This document shows positions 9,042 through 20,009 of a DNA stretch of 64,000 nt, one piece after another. This stretch comes from Struthidea cinerea (Eukaryota > Chordata > Aves > Passeriformes > Corcoracidae), in assembly GCA_013397865.1 (NCBI GenBank), contig VZTI01003795.1:62001-126000 (forward strand), in the 5' to 3' direction. The translations under genes were made by a program, and so were the position numbers. A model generated the notes under the pieces. It worked only from the letters and a program-made list of their open reading frames with translations. It searched no databases and was not told the DNA's origin. Every line of letters starts with the position of its first letter. Within the stretch, counting starts at the first letter, position 1.

Positions 9042-12000
9042 CTGCAAGAGAAAGAGAAATGGCACTTTAGATCCTGGAGGAAAAGGATAAGGAATCAAGG
9101 AAAATGACACCTGGGGACCTGCAGGAGGTTTCCTTTCTCTTAATGACACTTTCAGCAATGCCCCGTGTTGTGCGTGGACAGCGGTCACACCGTTACTGCA
9201 AGGAAGGAATCGCTCTTCCCGAGGGAAAGCGCCACCGGGATCGTGTCACACCAGCCTGAGCAATATTCACTTGAAAGCCGAACACGCAAAGGATCTCTCT
9301 GCTATTTACAGCTGTGATTTCTGCTTCTTTTGAAACAAACAATTCCCTTTAACATCCTTCTGTTCAAACATAAATATGGAAGTGGTTTGCAGGGACTTAC
9401 GATGTGTCTCGTGGACTGTTTGAGCCGTGGCAAAGCAGGGAGCGTGCAAAAGGGAAGGTGGAGAAAGGGAATCAACTTGGGAAGCGCAAGTAGCGGTGAT
9501 TCCAGGAAATTAAAGCACATACAACTGCTTGAATTAAGCTAAAAGAAGGAGTTGTGTGTTCTCAGCAAATTTCAGGAATAAAGGCTGCAGCAGCTCCTGT
9601 CTAACTCCAGATCACCGGGATCATTGTGGTTTTCACACTTGCATGGGGTGTAATTGTATAAAAAATTAGACTTTGTAAAGCCCCTCATCTGCTCCTGCTA
9701 AAGCCACCAGGAAAACGCAGCAGAACCAGCTGAGTGCCTCCTAACACCTTGAGGAGCGAGTCCCAGCACCTTCCCCTCAGGAGCCCGAGGCAGCCGCCTC
9801 CATCTCCAGCAGGCAACGGTCCCAAGGGTCTGAAATGTCACCAGTCAAGACTCAGCAGAAAGGCTACAAAAGCTCCTTCCTGAGGAGAGAAGCCACCAAA
9901 AACTTGTTTCAGGGAGGTCTGGCTTAGACCCAGGTCTAGCTTTTAACAAGTGCGTCATGCATTAAGTCATGCACTGCCTATCAGGAAATGGAATTGAAAT
10001 GCTGCAGAGGAGAAGGGATGCACGAAAGCAACTGCTCCATGCACACACGGCCCACGGAGGGAATAAAGCTAAACCCGGCTGGAGAGGAATGCCTGCTGTC
10101 CCTTTGGCATGGCACAGGGGGCTCCAGAACCATGCACGGTAGCAGGGGATTAAATCACAGTGCTCTTCCTAAATTGATGTTATCAAAACTCATCTGAGTT
10201 TGTCCAAAAGCCAACAAAACTGCAGCCACCGTGGAGCACAACCCCTGCCCAGCAGGACCTCTGCTCTTCCTCTGACTGGAATCTGACAACAGCTGTAGAT
10301 AAGATGTTGTCTCCTTTCCCAACAACAGCAGCCCCTACAGCCCTGCTGAGGTGCTCCAAAAACTTGAGCGATTTCAGACAACTCCTCAGCCCTCCCACAT
10401 CCTTCAAGCACATTACAAAGGCTTGAGCTCAGCAAACACTTGCTAGGAAAAGAGCAGGTGACAAACAGCAACATCATCAGCTGTGTGCAGGCTGCTTTTC
10501 CCTCCAGGATCTCCTCAGGGCTTACTTTCACCTCCTCTTTCCCCCTCGCTCCTGCTTGTTGTGCAAGAATGTGTCCCGGTGCCTCCTTGCCAAGATTAGT
10601 CATCTGTGACTTCAGCTCAGACAAGACAGCTTGGCAGCTTTTGGTGGGTTCTGTAATGCCCGTTCGAGTGCAGCTCTCAGCACTGAACACTTCGGCTGGA
10701 GCTGCCCTCTCACTCCTTCTGGGCACTTATTCTTACTCTTAAAGAGTAAAGATCCAATTTTCCCTCCCTTACACCTTTTTGTTCCCGGGGTTTCTCATTC
10801 CCGTCAGGATATCGTGCTCAAAAATACAAAAGAATTCTCTTAACGCTCACTTAAATGATTTGCTTTGGCCAAAACCCCGCTTTTATTAGAAACCTGAACA
10901 CAGCGGGGAAGCGAAATTACTGTTAATACATCCCACATAAAAAAACCTTCTTGAAAAGCCATTGCACTGCTCTGCAAATCGATCACTTTCATAAACCACA
11001 TCCTATAATCACAGTCATGTTCGACTTCCACAGTCAAAGCCTGTTTTGTTCCAAGCTGATGGAAACACACAGCCTAGGAAACAGTTTATTCTGGAGTTCG
11101 GATTTTTCTTTTTTTCCTGGATTTTTAGATGAAAACTTGCAGTGGAGAGAAGGAGAAGCTGTAAAGTTTTAAGTGTCTGAATATGCAGCTTCTCCCACAA
11201 AAGTCTCAACCTGAGGACACTTGTTTGAATTCCACAAATCCCTGAAATCCTAACGCCAGCTTCCTGTGGCTGCATATAGAAGTTTGGGACCAGAATTTTC
11301 ATATTTCTCCCCTGGAGGACTGAGCACCTCTCACCTCCTGTCCCTTGCCCAGCTCCCTCCTCACTGGCTGTGCTGTGGGGATGAAGCTGCACCCCTTTGG
11401 TTCTAAGCACCCCCAAAGCTGGGGGTGAGCCTGGGGGCACCTTTGCAGCCTGCTGGAAGTTTACAGCACAGAGCTCTGGCACACTCCAGGGCAGCAGAGC
11501 TCTGTGCCTGCTTTTCCAGCACAAACTGCCTCTCTTCCTGCGAGGGCTCGGAGTGGGGAGGAGGATGGGATGGCTGGGATGGGAGCAGGAGCAGCACCAT
11601 GCACAGGGACCCGCCAGAGGGGCTGATCTGGCTCCTGCTCATGGAAATACAGATCCTGTGAAATGCCAGAGGACCCACTGGCTGCCCCAGCACCTGCTCT
11701 GTGCTCACCCTGACCCTCACAACCACTTCCACCAGAAGTTCCCCAAAAAACCCAGGAACAAACCAGTAGGACAACCTAATGCTACTTCTTATTGTGCCGA
11801 TCCACCTGCTGCTCGAAGGCAGAGCAAGGCTGCCCCTCGCTCCACCCCAGCACCAGGTGCTGGTGGCACCAAAAATTCCAGGCTGGTGTGGGAGCAGCCC
11901 TGGGGCAAAAGGAGCCAACCCAGTACCACCAACCCACCCCAGTGCAGTGCAGCCAGACACACACAGAGCTGCGAATTAATCATCACCAGGTGTGTTGTTA

Positions 12001-13756
12001 TGATTATTGTTATTATTATGAATCCAGGTGACGTTTCCTCCTGGAAGGGAATACAAGCAACGCAGTTTGGAATTACCAGCACTGTCAGGGACGTGAGATT
12101 ACTGGGAAGGGATGGGAGAGGATGGGAGAGCGTGGCTTGCTCTGCTGCGAGGGGATGCTTGGAGGAGCAGAGGGAAACGGGGCTGTGCTGCATCTGCAGC
12201 ATTTCTGAGCCAGCGTTTGGGGAGATGCCACAACGAGGAGCCCAAACCTTCACTTTCCCCTGAGCATCCCCCTGCAGACCTTCCCTGCGGAAAGGCGCTC
12301 ACATCGCAAGGCGCGGCAGGAGGAGAATTTGTGCAGAAGGTTAAAGACTGAGGGATAACTCCGGAGTGCGAGAGGAGCAGGGAGGTGGAGAGGTGCAGCA
12401 CGGAGCGCTTGGAGCGGTTATTCCCCGGCTGACGCCACCGAGCCCTGCGCAGCGAGCCGGGCACATGTTGCCAAGAGAGCACCAGCACCACCTCAGCCCA
12501 GCGCCCTCCCTGCTGCCCTCGGAAAGCAGAACAAAGCCGCTTCTCGCCCCAGCCGAGCCTGTTCCCACATTCCTGCTCCTCGCTGCCGGGCACGGCCACC
12601 CCTGCAACCTTTCTCCTTAAAAGTCATTCCCCAGGGCTCCTCCGCTGCTCCGGGCAGGACTCAAGTTACACGGAGTGGCGAGCTGCCTTCGGGAGAAGGA
12701 GCTGACCTTCAGGGACAGGCAGCGGGGCGGAGGAGGGGGGAGAAAAAATTAAAAAAGAGCACATGATGCAGAGAAATGGGTGCGAAGAAATAGGAGAAAG
12801 GGAAGGACAAGTGGCGCTCGCATCTGCTGTCCTGCCAAGGAGACGGGCTCGGGGTATTTGTGGCCGATGACAAAATAACTTCGAGTGGAACAGCCATCAG
12901 CAGGGGGTGTACGCGGCGCACCGGCGGCGAGGATGGAAAAGCAAACAAGTGTAAAGGTAAGGCTGAGACACGGAGACAAGTGCGGGCAGCCTGCGGGGTG
13001 GGGACAGAGCTGCGGCTCCGGCTCGAGCCTGGCCACCGGCACCTGCGGGTCCCCAGCAGCACCTGCGGGTCCCCAGCGGCCCCCGCCCGGTCACTGACCC
13101 CCAAATCCATCTGCCTTTGCTTATCAGTATTTTTTCCTCTCACTGTCATGAGCTAAGCTGAAACAATACAGCTCTCCGCTGCCGTCCCAGATGCTTTTTT
13201 TCCTGCTTCCCATTTTTTTGGCAGGATGGTCAAAATAAAGAAACCCTCCCATTTGCAGCATGCCTATGAATGAAGCTACAGGTTCATTTCACACCCCTCT
13301 TCTAAACCATCTCGGACGCTCAAACCCACGCATCCGAGTGCCGAGACTCGCTGCTTCTGCCCTCTCTCCGTGCAGGAAACAACAGGCGAGAAGAAGGCAA
13401 AGGGATGGAGCGGTGCGCTTTGTGCGACACGGAGTTGTCATGCGAACTTCCAGCCCTTCCCCAGGATAAAATATCCCGGGGGGGAAACCGGGGGGAGCAG
13501 CTGGTGCACGGAAAGTTATGAGCACAAACAGATGCTGCAAGCAGATGCTCGGGCGCTCCAGCCATACCTATCGAATTATTGTAGGCGCTGAGAATAGCTC
13601 CGTGAGAAACGCAGGAGATCCCCTCTTCTCCAAGCCGGAGGCAGCGACATAAAGCGCAGCTTTTATCGCGGGGGTGTCGCGACAGCGCGCGTGCCGCGCA
13701 TCGCCTCCGCTCCTCGGGGAGAGAGGAAGAGACTGGAGGAAGAAGGCGATTCTTAC
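9042..13756 (-). other. KCNJ2: KCNJ2 intron 1 (GT-AG)
   Basis: The intron is bounded by a CAG/GTAAGA donor at 13757/13756 and a pyrimidine-rich CAG acceptor at 9044-9042, giving 4715 bases, similar to the roughly 5 kb KCNJ2 intron of mammals as I recall it. It holds no recognisable gene. Open frames near 11.4-12.3 kb are chance frames in GC-rich DNA. A 20-bp unit containing CACCTGCGGGTCCCC is duplicated at about 13039-13079. A near-perfect hairpin lies close to the donor (13644-13669). Confidence 0.7.
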
Positions 13757-13904
13757 CTGCGGCGGCCGCGAGGGAGGTGCCGGCGCGGAGAAGGGGGTAG
13801 ATCCGTGCCGAGGCCGTGCCCGGTGCCCGCTCCGCTCGCACTGCGCTCCCGCCCGCCCGCGGCCCCTTTTTGCGGGCGGCCATGGCACGTTTAATACGGC
13901 CCCG
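13757..13904 (-). other. KCNJ2: Probable KCNJ2 non-coding exon 1 (5' end lost in gap)
   Basis: On the minus strand the GC-rich sequence ends in CCGCCGCAG followed by GTAAGA, a near-ideal donor, at the right place and strand to join the exon 2 acceptor. The exon lies in a CpG island. Its start is not visible because an assembly gap begins at 13905. An ATG in strong context (GCCATGG) at 13883 would, if transcribed, open a 52-codon upstream ORF continuing through the splice to the TGA at 9012-9010. Confidence 0.65.
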
Positions 13905-14240
13905 NNNNNNNNNNNNNNNNNNNNNNNNNNNNNNNNNNNNNNNNNNNNNNNNNNNNNNNNNNNNNNNNNNNNNNNNNNNNNNNNNNNNNNNNNNNNNNNN
14001 NNNNNNNNNNNNNNNNNNNNNNNNNNNNNNNNNNNNNNNNNNNNNNNNNNNNNNNNNNNNNNNNNNNNNNNNNNNNNNNNNNNNNNNNNNNNNNNNNNNN
14101 NNNNNNNNNNNNNNNNNNNNNNNNNNNNNNNNNNNNNNNNNNNNNNNNNNNNNNNNNNNNNNNNNNNNNNNNNNNNNNNNNNNNNNNNNNNNNNNNNNNN
14201 NNNNNNNNNNNNNNNNNNNNNNNNNNNNNNNNNNNNNNNN
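13905..14240. other. Assembly gap (336 N)
   Basis: A run of N inside the KCNJ2 CpG island. It abuts a GC-rich minisatellite that probably continues into it. Confidence 0.99.
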
Positions 14241-14397
14241 GAGGGGCCGGGGAAGGAGCGGGGATGCTCCGGAGGGGCCGGGGAAGGAGCGGGAATGCTA
14301 TGGAGGGGCCGGGGAAGCAGCCGGGGATGCTCCGGAGGGGCCGGGGAAGCAGCCGGGGATGCTCCGGAGGGGCCGGGGAAGGAGCCGGGATGCTCCG
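14241..14397. repeat. 31/32-bp GC-rich minisatellite
   Basis: Five tandem units begin with gaggggccggggaag and end with gatgctccg or a variant, at 14241, 14272, 14303, 14335 and 14367. The array starts at the gap edge, so the copy number is a minimum. Runs of four or more G make it a quadruplex candidate. Confidence 0.9.
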
Positions 14398-14426
14398 GAG
14401 CGGCGCACGGAGCCGGGGTTCCCGCT

Positions 14427-14935
14427 GCCAGGAGGGTCGCGGGAGAAGGCGTTGGGTCCCCCGGTCCGCGCTGCGGAGATTCCCCGGGTCCCCCGTGCGG
14501 AGGGTCCCCGGGGCAGAGGGTGCCAGGAGAAGGCGCCGGCTCCCCGGTGCGCAGGGTCCCGGGAAGAAGGCGCCGGGTCCCTGGATCCTCGGATCCCCGG
14601 TGCGGAGGGTCCGGGGAGAAGGCGCTAGGTCCCCGGATCCCCCGTGCAGAGGATCCCCGGGTCCCCGCTGCAGAGGGTGCCAGGAGAAGGCACCGAGTCC
14701 CCTCTGCGGAGGGTCCCCGGGTCCCCGGGTACTCGATGCGGACGGTCCCGGGAGAAGGCGCCGCGTCCCCGGATCCCCGGTGCGGAGGGTCTCCAGGAGA
14801 AGACGCCGCGTTCCCCGGCCCCCGGTGTACAGGGTGCCGGGAGAAGCGGCGGGTTCCCCGCTCCCCGGTGCAGAGGGGGCCAGGAGAAGGCGCCAGGTCC
14901 GAGGGTTCCCGGTGCGGAGACTCCTGGGAGGAGCC
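14427..14935. repeat. Degenerate GC-rich minisatellite, unit about 45-60 bp
   Basis: About ten diverged units share the cores ggtgcggagggt, cccgggagaaggcgcc and gggtccccggatcccc. Unit length varies through internal gain or loss of the gggtccccgg block. It lies just upstream of the presumed KCNJ2 promoter. Long open frames across it are a by-product of its composition. Confidence 0.8.
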
Positions 14936-16126
14936 GCGGTGGAGAACGGGGACGGCCGCGCTCCATCGGCTCTGCGGGGAGGCAGCGCCGGTGCGGTTTC
15001 GTTCCCCGGCCCCGGGACGCTCCGGTTGCTCCCGCGGGCACCCGGCACCTGCCGCGGGCACCCCCTCAGCCTCCTCGGCTGCGATAAAGGCTTTTGCGGG
15101 ACTTCACAGGGAGTTTGGGATGGTCCCGTGTGGGAGCTGGGTGCCCGCTCGCTCCCGTTCCCGTGTTTCGGGCTGATGTCAGAGCCCGCGGGCAGTGAGA
15201 AAAAATACCGGGGACAGAACAGTTTCGTTCCTTTCGTCCCTTTCTTTATTTTAGAGAAGGGAAATGCCAGGATGCAGGGCGTCCCATCCCAAACTCCCGA
15301 CCCTAACAGGCGCGAGAAGCCGGGCAAGCGCGGCACAACACCGCTCCGAAACCGAAAATCCTTCTCTTTAACTCAGATGAAACATCCCCTCCAAAACAAG
15401 AGCTTTGATGCCTGGACTAAGATCTTTTGGAGCAAGGCTGGCAGCAAGGGAAGGACGAGCCTGGCTGCAGTGCGTGGGATCCACGGCTTTGTTCCCTCCG
15501 TCACCTGTGGCAGCTCGGTCAGGCTGGCCTGGGTTGAAATATGCAGAAATCCAAATGATTTTTAACAGCTTGTCCTCCCTACAGTGAACGTGGCCTAAGA
15601 GAAAGAAAATAAGGATGAAATGCCTGGCCGGGAGCCTTGCAGGAACAAAAACAGCCTTGTAAGCACAGCCTGAGGTTTGCCAAGCTCCGGCTCTGATGGA
15701 CAGTGCCGGGGTGTTGGGTTCCAGGGCAGGTGTCCGCAGCAGGACAGTCCCTGCCCTCGGGAAGCTGAGTTCCCGAGGGCCAACAGCTGAAATCCATGGG
15801 GGAGCCCGTGGTGTGCTGGAAAAAGAAGGTGTCTGCTGAATGCAGGGGTGCAGAGCACCCCAGGCTTTAGCGACTGGCATAAACACCTTGAACTGTGCCC
15901 AGCACTGCGACAGCAGCCCTGAAACACCCAAACACGGGTGCTGGGGATGCTCCTGGGAAAGGCAGCGGGAATCAGCAGCAGGTCAGCCTGGAGCTGCCGA
16001 GGGATAGACTGATCCGAGCAGGTCGGCCTCCAGAGAGCTTCTTACAATGTCCAGAGCAGGCTGTAAATATGATTCCTTACTTTCCACAGCAGTGCCAGGG
16101 CCTGCAGTCACTCCTCATTGCTTAAA

Positions 16127-16164
16127 CTCTCCTCCTCCTCCTCCTCCTCCTCCTCCTCCTCCTC
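16127..16164. repeat. (CTC)n microsatellite, about 12 copies
   Basis: A perfect CTC/GAG run of about 38 bases, followed by cgtttg. Confidence 0.95.
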
Positions 16165-19100
16165 GTTTGTTTGCAAAGTTTCTAACTCTGCCATGAGCTG
16201 CCTTGAAATCCTCGGTGGAAATGCTTTGCCCAAATGCTCCCTCCTGGCATGGAGGCTCCAGGAGCAGCCTCCCCGTGCTGCTGCTGCTCCATCCCACCAG
16301 CTGCCGTGCCTGGCACCGGCGGTGTTTGCCGAGTTCCCCACATCCCCGATGAGGAAGTGCCGCATTGTTGCAGCAATAAACACAACGGCCGAGGGCAGCA
16401 GGTTCACGAGTGCCACATCTGTGCGTGCAGGAGGCGCAGAATTTACGTGGTGGGGAGGGGGAAGGAGAGACAAGTGCTTCTGGCTTTGAGCAATCTGGCA
16501 AGTTGGGCAATCACGCTGCTTGTGAGTTGTTCTTGGGTGGCTCCGTTTGTTCATAAGGGGAAGAGAAGTTCAAAACTTATGAATGAAGGATCTGGAGAGC
16601 AAAATCTATAAGGGGCATGACTGCAATTAGTTTATCCATTTAGTGAGATGAAGATAATTAAATCCACAGGATTTGAAAGACACGGGCACAGTTCGGGTAC
16701 CTATAACAGGAAAAAATTTTCCTTGTTTCTCTTTGTGTAGTTCCCATGAACTGCAAAAAATAACAATTTGAGGAACCTTGAGGACGTATTTGCCCATCTA
16801 TGTGTCAGTGAAATAAAGAGCTGTGACCCACTCCTGCTCAGAGGTGCTCAGCTGGGGGGTGGGTGCAGCAATTCCCTGTGCAATATCTCCAAAATATTCC
16901 AGCTTGCAGCCCGGCTTTGGAGACTCTTACTCAGCCTTTACTCATGCGAAGCGGCTGATAAAAAATACAGCCCTACTACGGATTTATCTGCTCGGATGAG
17001 TAAGGCTTACTCAGCCATTCAGCATTTCACACGAGGCAGGGTAGAGCAGATCCATCAGCACTGCTTCACAGCTCTCTCAAAGACGGGGCAGCTCTGCCCA
17101 GAAAGCTCTTCTTAGGATGAAATATCGATTCTAAACCTATTGCACAGATAATGAAAACCATAACAGAGCCGCCTGCGTGGGCTCCAGCAACAGAAGCCCT
17201 TCCAAACCTCCAAACAGGGAAGCTGAAGTTACAAGAAAAGTTTCTAAAAAACCCTTTCCTGTTGCAACAAGCCAGGACAAAGAGGGTGAGACAGCTGAAA
17301 ACTTAACCCTCAACGCTGAGCGAGGGGTTTGTTTTCCTTCTCTCCATGGATGGTTTTCCAATCTGAAACGTGGCCTTGCCTCGGAAATCTCTCACTGAAA
17401 TATCAGAAGAGCGAAGTGAAATGGTCACGGGCCGAGGGGTTTTCAAGGCAAGACCCTCTATCTGCAGCAAAAATGGTACCAAGGGAGAGGGAGGGCTCTG
17501 GGAAGGAAGAACAGTCGCGGATTTTACTCTGTTTTTCCTGTCAAGGTTCTCCCCTCTGTTGTCATCACAGCCACCCTGCCCCTCAGCTTGCAGATTCCCC
17601 CTGGAAGGAAATCTGGGAGCTGTGCTGCAGGCCCAGGCCTTGGCAGCTGGACCAGAGGCTTCAGCCCCCGCCTCACTCCACGGGAGACGTTATTAAATTG
17701 CTTTTTCTGCCTTGGCGCTGAAAGGACCTAATTATCAGATTGCATTAGTCCTCATCTCCTCGAGTGGCCAAATCTGCTCTGGTTCTCAAGGATTTTATTG
17801 CCAGCTGAAAATGGCTTAATTGTATTGTGCTTGTAAAGAAAACACGGGCTGGGGGAATCAAAGCTTTCCACAAGAGGAGAAGAAATGCCATAAATAACAC
17901 GTTGGGCTTTTATTTTTTTGGGTCTCACCCTTTCCATGCATGTAAACTGGCGTGAGTTTGCCTTTCTTCCCTAACCATGAAGTCAACTGGAAAAAATTCC
18001 TCAGGAAAAGGTGGTTTCCCCATTCCCAGTAACCTCCTGGGGTTTAGGCATTGACTGGATCTTTATAGGCCCAACGCTGGGATCTCCAAGGGAAAATGAG
18101 CCCACGCTGGTAACAGAAGGAATGGGGAAACCCAATGAAAACTCCCCGGAGAGAAGCCTGCATGTTTGATAAGACTGGAGAGAGCAAATAAAGAGATTTG
18201 CGAGCAAATGGGGTCTACAGATGTGCAGTTCTGCTGGATGAAAATGTGTTTGTCCATGGGAGGGATGAAATTCGACAGAGGAAATTGAATTTAGGCTTCA
18301 GGTACCTGAGAAGAGTGGAACTCGCACCCCATCCGCATTTGTTTCCTTTATCCGTATATTTTGTGTCTCAATCTTCACTTAAGGTTTCAGGCTGCCTTAA
18401 TTAGGCTGATCCTAAAGGCAAATCACCAGCCAGCGGCCGTATTTTGGAAAAAAATAAATATATTTTCAGTCCTTGCTGCTGCAGGAGGGGCATGTGGGGA
18501 GCAAGGTGAGGAAATCTTGAAATACCGAATTCCAAACAGAAATCCACTGCTAGCAGGAGCTGCATCTAACTCCCAGTCCAACAGCAACCCGCAAATTCTG
18601 CCAAGGAAAACTCCTTCCCAGCGCTCTATTCCGTGTGGCTCGGTTCTCACCGAATTAAGGCACCCAATTTAAAGCATCTTTAGTTCCCAGCTAAACTTTC
18701 AGACCCAATAAAACGCGGGGTTGGTAAAAAGGGAGCTCTGAGCTCTCAGTGCAGGGTCAAAGGCCTTCGAGTGATCAGGAAATATTCATCTGATATTTCA
18801 GGTACACCTGGCACGCTCCATATTTGCTCCAAGCAGACAGGTCCGGCACCACTCAGGGACCTGTTTCCACAATCCGGGATTGTGGAGAATCTTCCAGAAA
18901 TGCAATAGATGTAAAGGACAGTTGGTAGTGTTTGTGGCACAGCAATATCCCCATATTTTCCCTTGTCAAGCCATCAGTCAGCTGGGGCACTTTGTGCTCG
19001 GAGACAGCAGTGGGGAGGTGTTTTCAGATTAATGAGGAGGAATTTTCAGGTTAATGAGGAGGAATAATGAGTGTGAGTGATCAAAGTGACCAAGCAATGA

Positions 19101-19552
19101 CATATTCCCAAAGCTACGATTTTCCCGTTAACCTCCCGGTTATCTGCTGATCTCCCCCAGCTCCCATTCTTTGGATATCTCCAGGGAAAGGGAGTTAATA
19201 GTTAATAAAACTTGCCAGAGTGGTGAGAACATGCTCAGGGAGCTGCCACGGGGATCCTGACAATTCCTGGAAGGAAAAGGGTTAAGAGCCAGCAGCTCCC
19301 ACAGGCACAGAGTGTGGGACTGCACCTTCATTCTGTCCCTCGCAGCTCCAGCTGTGAATGCCACTGCCCTGCCAGGCTTTCCAAAATCGGGATGGGCTCC
19401 TGCTCAGCTGAGCGCAGCAGGGCGAGGATTTCTTGGTGTTTCTCTGGTTTTAAAACTCCTGGTTATGGATCTTGTCTGTGAGCAGGAGCCTCTCAAGGCA
19501 GTGGATGCCCATCGGTTTTTTAGTGGTTCCCTGCTGTGGGCAGCCATAAATC

Positions 19553-19945
19553 AGAGTCATAAAATCCCAGAATTGGGGTTGGGAGGGACCTTAAACTCAC
19601 CCCATCCCACCCCCGCCGTGGGCAGGGACACCTTCCACTGTCCCAGGCTGCTCCAAGCCCCGTCCAGCCTGGCCTTGGACACTGCCAGGGATCCAGGGGC
19701 AGCCACAGCTTCTCTGGGCACCCTGTGACAGGGCCTGCCCACCCTCGCAGGGAAGAATCCTTCCCCATATCCCATCTCTCCCTGCCTTTTGGCAGTGGGA
19801 AGCCATTCCCTGGGTCCTGTCCCTCCATCCCTTGTCCAAAGTCTCTCCCCATCTTTCCTGCCAGCTCCTTCAGGCACTGGAAAGCCACAGCGAGGTCACC
19901 CCAAAGCTTCTCTTCTCCAGGCTGAACAATCCCAACCCTCTTATC
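19553..19945 (-). mobile_element. CR1 LINE 3'-end fragment
   Basis: In reverse orientation it shows the CR1 3' landmarks: a gggttgggagggacctta tract, gggcagggacacctt, a ccagcctggccttggacac block, cagcttctctgggcaccctgt, and the more internal ctccttcaggcactggaaagcc. It is 5'-truncated like almost all avian CR1 copies. It ends in aggctgaacaatcccaaccctctt, which is matched in inverted form about 45 bases further on. Confidence 0.9.
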
Positions 19946-20009
19946 TTTTCCACCCCAATTCTTGTTCCCTTTTAGGAGAAAAGGCGAAGAGAATTGGGAT
20001 TGTTCAGCC
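19920..20009. repeat. Inverted repeat at CR1 edge
   Basis: Arms 19920-19942 and 19987-20009 are complementary at 21 of 23 positions with a 44-base spacer. Both arms are CR1-like sequence, suggesting two CR1 pieces in opposite orientation or a palindromic rearrangement. Confidence 0.8.

Larger units (their letters stand above)
13500..15150 (-). promoter_or_regulatory. KCNJ2: KCNJ2 CpG island and presumed promoter
   Basis: The block is very GC- and CpG-rich compared with its flanks, contains the probable exon 1, and is interrupted by a 336-bp gap and by two GC-rich minisatellites on the upstream side. No clear TATA box is seen; a weak TATTAAA-like string sits opposite 13891-13898. The core promoter probably falls within or next to the gap. 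Confidence 0.6.

Noticed and set aside
11397..12263. 288-codon plus-strand frame in KCNJ2 intron 1
   Set aside because: Low-complexity composition, no domain, and overlapped by equally long frames on the other strand; a chance frame in GC-rich DNA.
13568..15565. Long frames across the CpG island and gap
   Set aside because: They run through N and GC-rich minisatellites; the length reflects absence of AT-rich stops.
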